Source: Candidatus Desantisiibacteriota bacterium (GTDB lineage: Bacteria; UBA9089; CG2-30-40-21). Taken from it: 8,039 nt of DNA. The notes below the pieces were generated by a model. That model ran no database searches, was not told the DNA's origin, and worked only from the letters and a program-made list of their open reading frames with translations. The stretch spans positions 1 to 8,039 of the forward strand of contig JACQYP010000157.1 of the NCBI GenBank assembly GCA_016208205.1, given 5' to 3'. The first letter of the stretch is position 1. The number at the start of each line of letters is the position of its first letter. Below, in pieces: positions 5,885 to 8,039 of this stretch. The position numbers and the translations under genes were made by a program.

Positions 5885-6274
5885 TTACAAATATTTCTCC
5901 ATCTGATTATAAATCATACTCGCCATCCCAAGCTTATTTGATTTTGCCATACTCTTGGCATATTCATCATAAAGCATATCATTCCACATATCCTCAGCAT
6001 ATCCCCCATGGAACAACTCTGTTTTCTCTACAGATTTACGCATCTCTTTCAGGAGCATATTTACAAAAATAGCCTCTAAATCATAGCTTGCCTCTTGAAG
6101 GCGTTCCTTTTGCAGCTTAAGCTCCTTTTCCCTTTCAGGGGACAGAACCTTTGGAGACAATATCCCTGTCTCTCCAGCAGTTACCTGAGATGCTGCCTCA
6201 TTTTTTTTGGTCTGATAGTTAAGTATCCTGTTAAATGAACTATCCATACCGCTGATTGAAGATATTGGATTCAT
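5885..6274 (-). CDS. flgJ: FlgJ-type rod-binding protein, N-terminal domain only
   Basis: A 129-residue protein. Residues about 60-129 match the rod-binding domain of FlgJ: LEAIFVNMLLKEMRKSVEKT, then GYAEDMWNDMLYDEYAKSMA and KLGMASMIYNQM. The first 50 residues are polar and probably flexible. In the family this domain works in the periplasm as a cap or scaffold for rod assembly. The C-terminal muramidase domain of enterobacterial FlgJ is absent, as in many other phyla, so cell-wall opening would need another enzyme. I chose ATG at 6274 because AGGAGG stands eight bases before it; a longer reading from TTG at 6307 is in frame but would run through that site and through the duplicated flgI tail. 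It follows flgI by 88 bases and is presumably co-transcribed. Confidence 0.9.
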   Translation of the reverse strand: MNPISSISGMDSSFNRILNYQTKKNEAASQVTAGETGILSPKVLSPEREKELKLQKERLQEASYDLEAIFVNMLLKEMRKSVEKTELFHGGYAEDMWNDMLYDEYAKSMAKSNKLGMASMIYNQMEKYL

Positions 6275-6296
6275 CCTGTCTGCCTCCTGTCTTTTG

Positions 6297-6327
6297 CTAC
6301 ACAACAACTATCTCTGTCTGCAATGCC
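6297..6327 (-). pseudogene. Duplicated copy of the flgI 3' end
   Basis: This stretch of 31 bases matches 6363-6393, the last codons and TAG stop of flgI, at 29 positions (differences at 6302/6368 and 6317/6383). In the same codon frame it would read ALQTEIVVV and stop, against ALQAEIVVM in flgI. It has no start of its own and is a remnant of the duplication around the hairpin element at 6328-6362. Confidence 0.85.
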
Positions 6328-6362
6328 TCTTCTGAATCACAGACAGGAATGTCTGTGCTACA
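6328..6362. mobile_element. Short hairpin element between flgI and its duplicated tail
   Basis: The 35 bases between the two copies of the flgI tail hold a perfect 8-base inverted repeat, CACAGACA (6338-6345) and TGTCTGTG (6350-6357), with a GGAA loop. It has the look of a dispersed palindrome rather than a terminator: no T-run follows on the minus strand, and flgJ must be read through it. Confidence 0.65.
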
Positions 6363-7718
6363 CTACATAACAACTATCTCTGCCTGCAATGCCCCGGCTG
6401 CCTTAATAGCCTGAAGAACGGCAATGACATCTTGCGGGGTAGCACCCACAGCACTCAATCCCTTAACCACATCGCCAACCTTAACCTTTGTTGAAAGAAC
6501 AACCACCCTACCCTGAGACTGAGAAGCTGCCTTCGCCTCTGGTTTTGTCTCAGATGGTGCTGATGATGCAGGTGTCGATGCAGCTGTTGTTTCTGTTCCA
6601 GCTGATGAAGGTTGTCCTGTTTGAGAGGCATTAGCAGCTTGCTGCTGTTTGATTATATCCAATACCTTAGTTATCTGTTCCGGGGTTGGAGTCAGCTTGA
6701 TTGATTCTAATGCCTTAGCCATGGTTTCTGTGCCTATCTCAAGAGCAGAAACAATGATGGTTGGGGTTGGTGTCTCTGCCTTAACCCCTTGTTTTTCTCC
6801 CCTTTCTCCCCCTTCTCCCTCTCCTGTAACCACCAGATACAAATCCTTATGAGATACAGCTACAGGCAGAATGCAAAGGTTTTCACCCATTACCACTGTC
6901 CCTGTTCGTTCATTGATAACAACCCTGGCAACAACATCCGGGGTAATACTCAGGTTCTCAAACAGGGATATAAAGCCAACTATATTATTTGTATATTCAG
7001 AAGGGACAGATACATCTACCTTCGAGGAATCTATGCCTATGGCAGACCCTGTACCAAGTTTAGCATCTATCGCCTCCACCATCCTTGCAACTGTGGTAAA
7101 ATCAGAATTTTTAAGTGTAAGGGATACCTTGCCGTTAATCGTTATTGGACATGTTATCTCTTTTTCTACCATCCCACCATCAATAACCTTTCCTACAGTA
7201 GGATGAGCCTTTTTTTTGCCACCCTTGCCTCCTGCATCACCACCACCCAGAGACACAGGTCCCTGAGCAACAGCATAAACCGCCTTGTCTGCTCCAGACA
7301 AAGGTGTTTGTAATAATACCCCGCCGTTTAAGTCAGATGCATCGCCAAGGGCAGAGACAGTTACATCTATCTTGTCCCCTACCCGGCTAAATGCCGGTAA
7401 TTCCGCAGTAATCATCACTGCGGCAATGGCATTGACCTTCATTTTATCCTTATCTACGGTTACCCCAAAGTGCTGCAACATGTTTACTATTGACTGAGCC
7501 GTAAAAAAGGTATTTTTACCATCCCCTGTTCCATTTAACCCGATAATCAGCCCATACCCTGCCAATTGATTAGGCCTAACATCAGATATACGGCAAATAT
7601 CCTTTAGCCGAACAGATGGACTCATAAACACAGAGGGCTCTTCTGCAGAGGCAATAGATCGAAATAGAATAATTCCTAATATAATACCAATAGTAAATGC
7701 TACAATTCTTTGAACCAT
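6363..7718 (-). CDS. flgI: FlgI, flagellar P-ring protein with an enlarged internal segment
   Basis: A 451-residue protein; FlgI is usually about 350-380. A signal peptide spans 1-25 (cleavage after ASA), so it is exported to the periplasm, where it forms the ring around the rod in the peptidoglycan layer. Family hallmarks run through the protein: VRLKDICRISDVRPNQLAGY at 36-55, GLNGTGD at 60-66, SALGDASDLNGG at 122-133, HPTVGKVIDGG at 172-182, VVINERTGTVVMGEN at 266-280, and the end ATPQDVIAVLQAIKAAGALQ at 426-445. Two parts are unusual: a Gly/Lys-rich loop at about 157-170, and residues about 299-402, some 70 longer than normal, with a helical piece at 331-361 and an Ala/Ser/Thr-rich tail. 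The ATG has GGAGG five bases upstream (7728-7724). It is the first visible gene of the minus-strand flgI-flgJ unit; a repeat region begins right behind its ribosome binding site. Confidence 0.95.
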   Translation of the reverse strand: MVQRIVAFTIGIILGIILFRSIASAEEPSVFMSPSVRLKDICRISDVRPNQLAGYGLIIGLNGTGDGKNTFFTAQSIVNMLQHFGVTVDKDKMKVNAIAAVMITAELPAFSRVGDKIDVTVSALGDASDLNGGVLLQTPLSGADKAVYAVAQGPVSLGGGDAGGKGGKKKAHPTVGKVIDGGMVEKEITCPITINGKVSLTLKNSDFTTVARMVEAIDAKLGTGSAIGIDSSKVDVSVPSEYTNNIVGFISLFENLSITPDVVARVVINERTGTVVMGENLCILPVAVSHKDLYLVVTGEGEGGERGEKQGVKAETPTPTIIVSALEIGTETMAKALESIKLTPTPEQITKVLDIIKQQQAANASQTGQPSSAGTETTAASTPASSAPSETKPEAKAASQSQGRVVVLSTKVKVGDVVKGLSAVGATPQDVIAVLQAIKAAGALQAEIVVM

Positions 7719-7731
7719 ATCTTCCTCCAGA

Positions 7732-7855
7732 ATGTTGTAAGTTGTAGGTTATAGGTTGTAGGTTGAAGAGGTAGAATAAATAACATCCTAAACCTACAAC
7801 CTACAACTTACAACATCCTAAACCTACCACCTACAACTTACAACATCCTAAACCT
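7732..7855. repeat. Heptad inverted repeat plus 30-bp tandem repeat upstream of flgI
   Basis: 7732-7750 (ATGTTGTAAGTTGTAGGTT) pairs perfectly with 7798-7816. The arms consist of 7-base units of GTTGTAG or CCTACAA type. The right arm is part of a 30-base tandem repeat: 7782-7811, 7812-7841 (one difference) and a partial third copy at 7842-7855, each starting AACATCCTAAACCT. The left arm starts four bases beyond the flgI ribosome binding site. No spacers exist between the units, so it is not a CRISPR. Confidence 0.88.
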
Positions 7856-7865
7856 TTACAAACAC

Positions 7866-7945
7866 CATAGGGCACACAGGGAACATAGGGATAAGCATAG
7901 AGGCAACCTGCCTCTATCCTCTCCATGTTCTCTAAGCACCCTATG
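7866..7945. repeat. Imperfect palindrome with a central 9-bp hairpin
   Basis: The left arm 7866-7890 is built of 9-base near-repeats (CATAGGGCA, CACAGGGAA, CATAGGGA) and is mirrored imperfectly by 7923-7945, with CATAGGG/CCCTATG at the outer ends. In the centre, ATAGAGGCA (7897-7905) and TGCCTCTAT (7909-7917) pair perfectly around an ACC loop. No T-run follows on either strand. Confidence 0.7.
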
Positions 7946-8039
7946 AAAGTTAGCGGTTATCAGTTATACTTAATACTGTCGCAAATTGCGTTTTTTAGAA
8001 TATCTCGTCCTCCGTGTCCGTTATTCGTGTCCGTAGTAA
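7946..8039. repeat. Non-coding end of the window with a 9-bp direct repeat
   Basis: CGTGTCCGT occurs at 8013-8021 and 8026-8034, again in the style of dispersed intergenic repeats; the element probably continues beyond the window. CGCA/TGCG before TTTTTT (7980-7996) is too weak a stem to call a terminator. No gene and no convincing flgI promoter is seen; with 7719-7945 this makes more than 300 bases without a gene. Confidence 0.45.

Noticed and set aside
6275..6307. TTG at 6307 as the flgJ start
   Set aside because: It lies in the duplicated flgI tail; AGGAGG at the proper distance marks the ATG at 6274.
6789..7313. Plus-strand ORF of 174 codons opposite flgI
   Set aside because: It is a shadow of the conserved flgI coding frame with implausible composition (rich in Tyr, Arg and Cys).
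7782..7855. CRISPR array from the 30-base repeats
   Set aside because: The units are strictly head-to-tail with no spacers and there are no cas genes; it is a short tandem repeat.
7980..7996. Rho-independent terminator at the right end
   Set aside because: The stem is only four base pairs (CGCA/TGCG), despite the six T that follow.

Overview
The window is a piece of a diderm, flagellated bacterial chromosome, moderately AT-rich, with an unusually heavy load of small dispersed repeats between genes. A diderm is indicated by a P-ring protein (FlgI) and a lipoprotein. A FliY-type switch protein occurs alongside FlgI, and the style of the repeats (for example arms starting TTATCCACAGATT) reminds me of genomes of uncultivated candidate phyla. 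That placement is an impression from memory, not something the sequence proves.

Plus strand, left part: the 3' part of a FliN/FliY flagellar switch gene (1-789), fliO (860-1531), and a Maf/DUF115 motility-associated glycosyltransferase gene (best start TTG at 1698, to 3446). These three look like one flagellar operon, although fliP does not follow fliO as it usually does. Minus strand, right part, in transcription order: flgI (7718-6363, P-ring), flgJ (6274-5885, rod-binding domain only), nikR (5623-5207, nickel-responsive repressor), a small TPR lipoprotein gene (4976-4527, with its own good sigma70-type promoter) and pyrK (4281-3490, electron-transfer subunit of dihydroorotate dehydrogenase). 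Maf and pyrK converge across a 43-base gap. The flagellar genes build the switch, export gate, P-ring and rod, and probably glycosylate flagellin; nikR, the TPR gene and pyrK have no evident functional tie to them.

Nearly every gap longer than about 60 bases except 3447-3489 holds a palindromic or short-period repeat element. At least two of these (fliO/maf and flgI/flgJ) are flanked by 29-31-base direct duplications of the end of the preceding gene, so that the stop codon, and at fliO/maf also the Shine-Dalgarno site of the next gene, exists twice. Two others (4341-4451 and 5722-5843) are smaller inverted-repeat elements nested inside older heptad-type inverted repeats and flanked by 10- and 7-base target duplications. 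This repeated, gene-border-respecting insertion pattern is the most interesting content of the window. No transposase, RNA gene, CRISPR array or defence system is visible.
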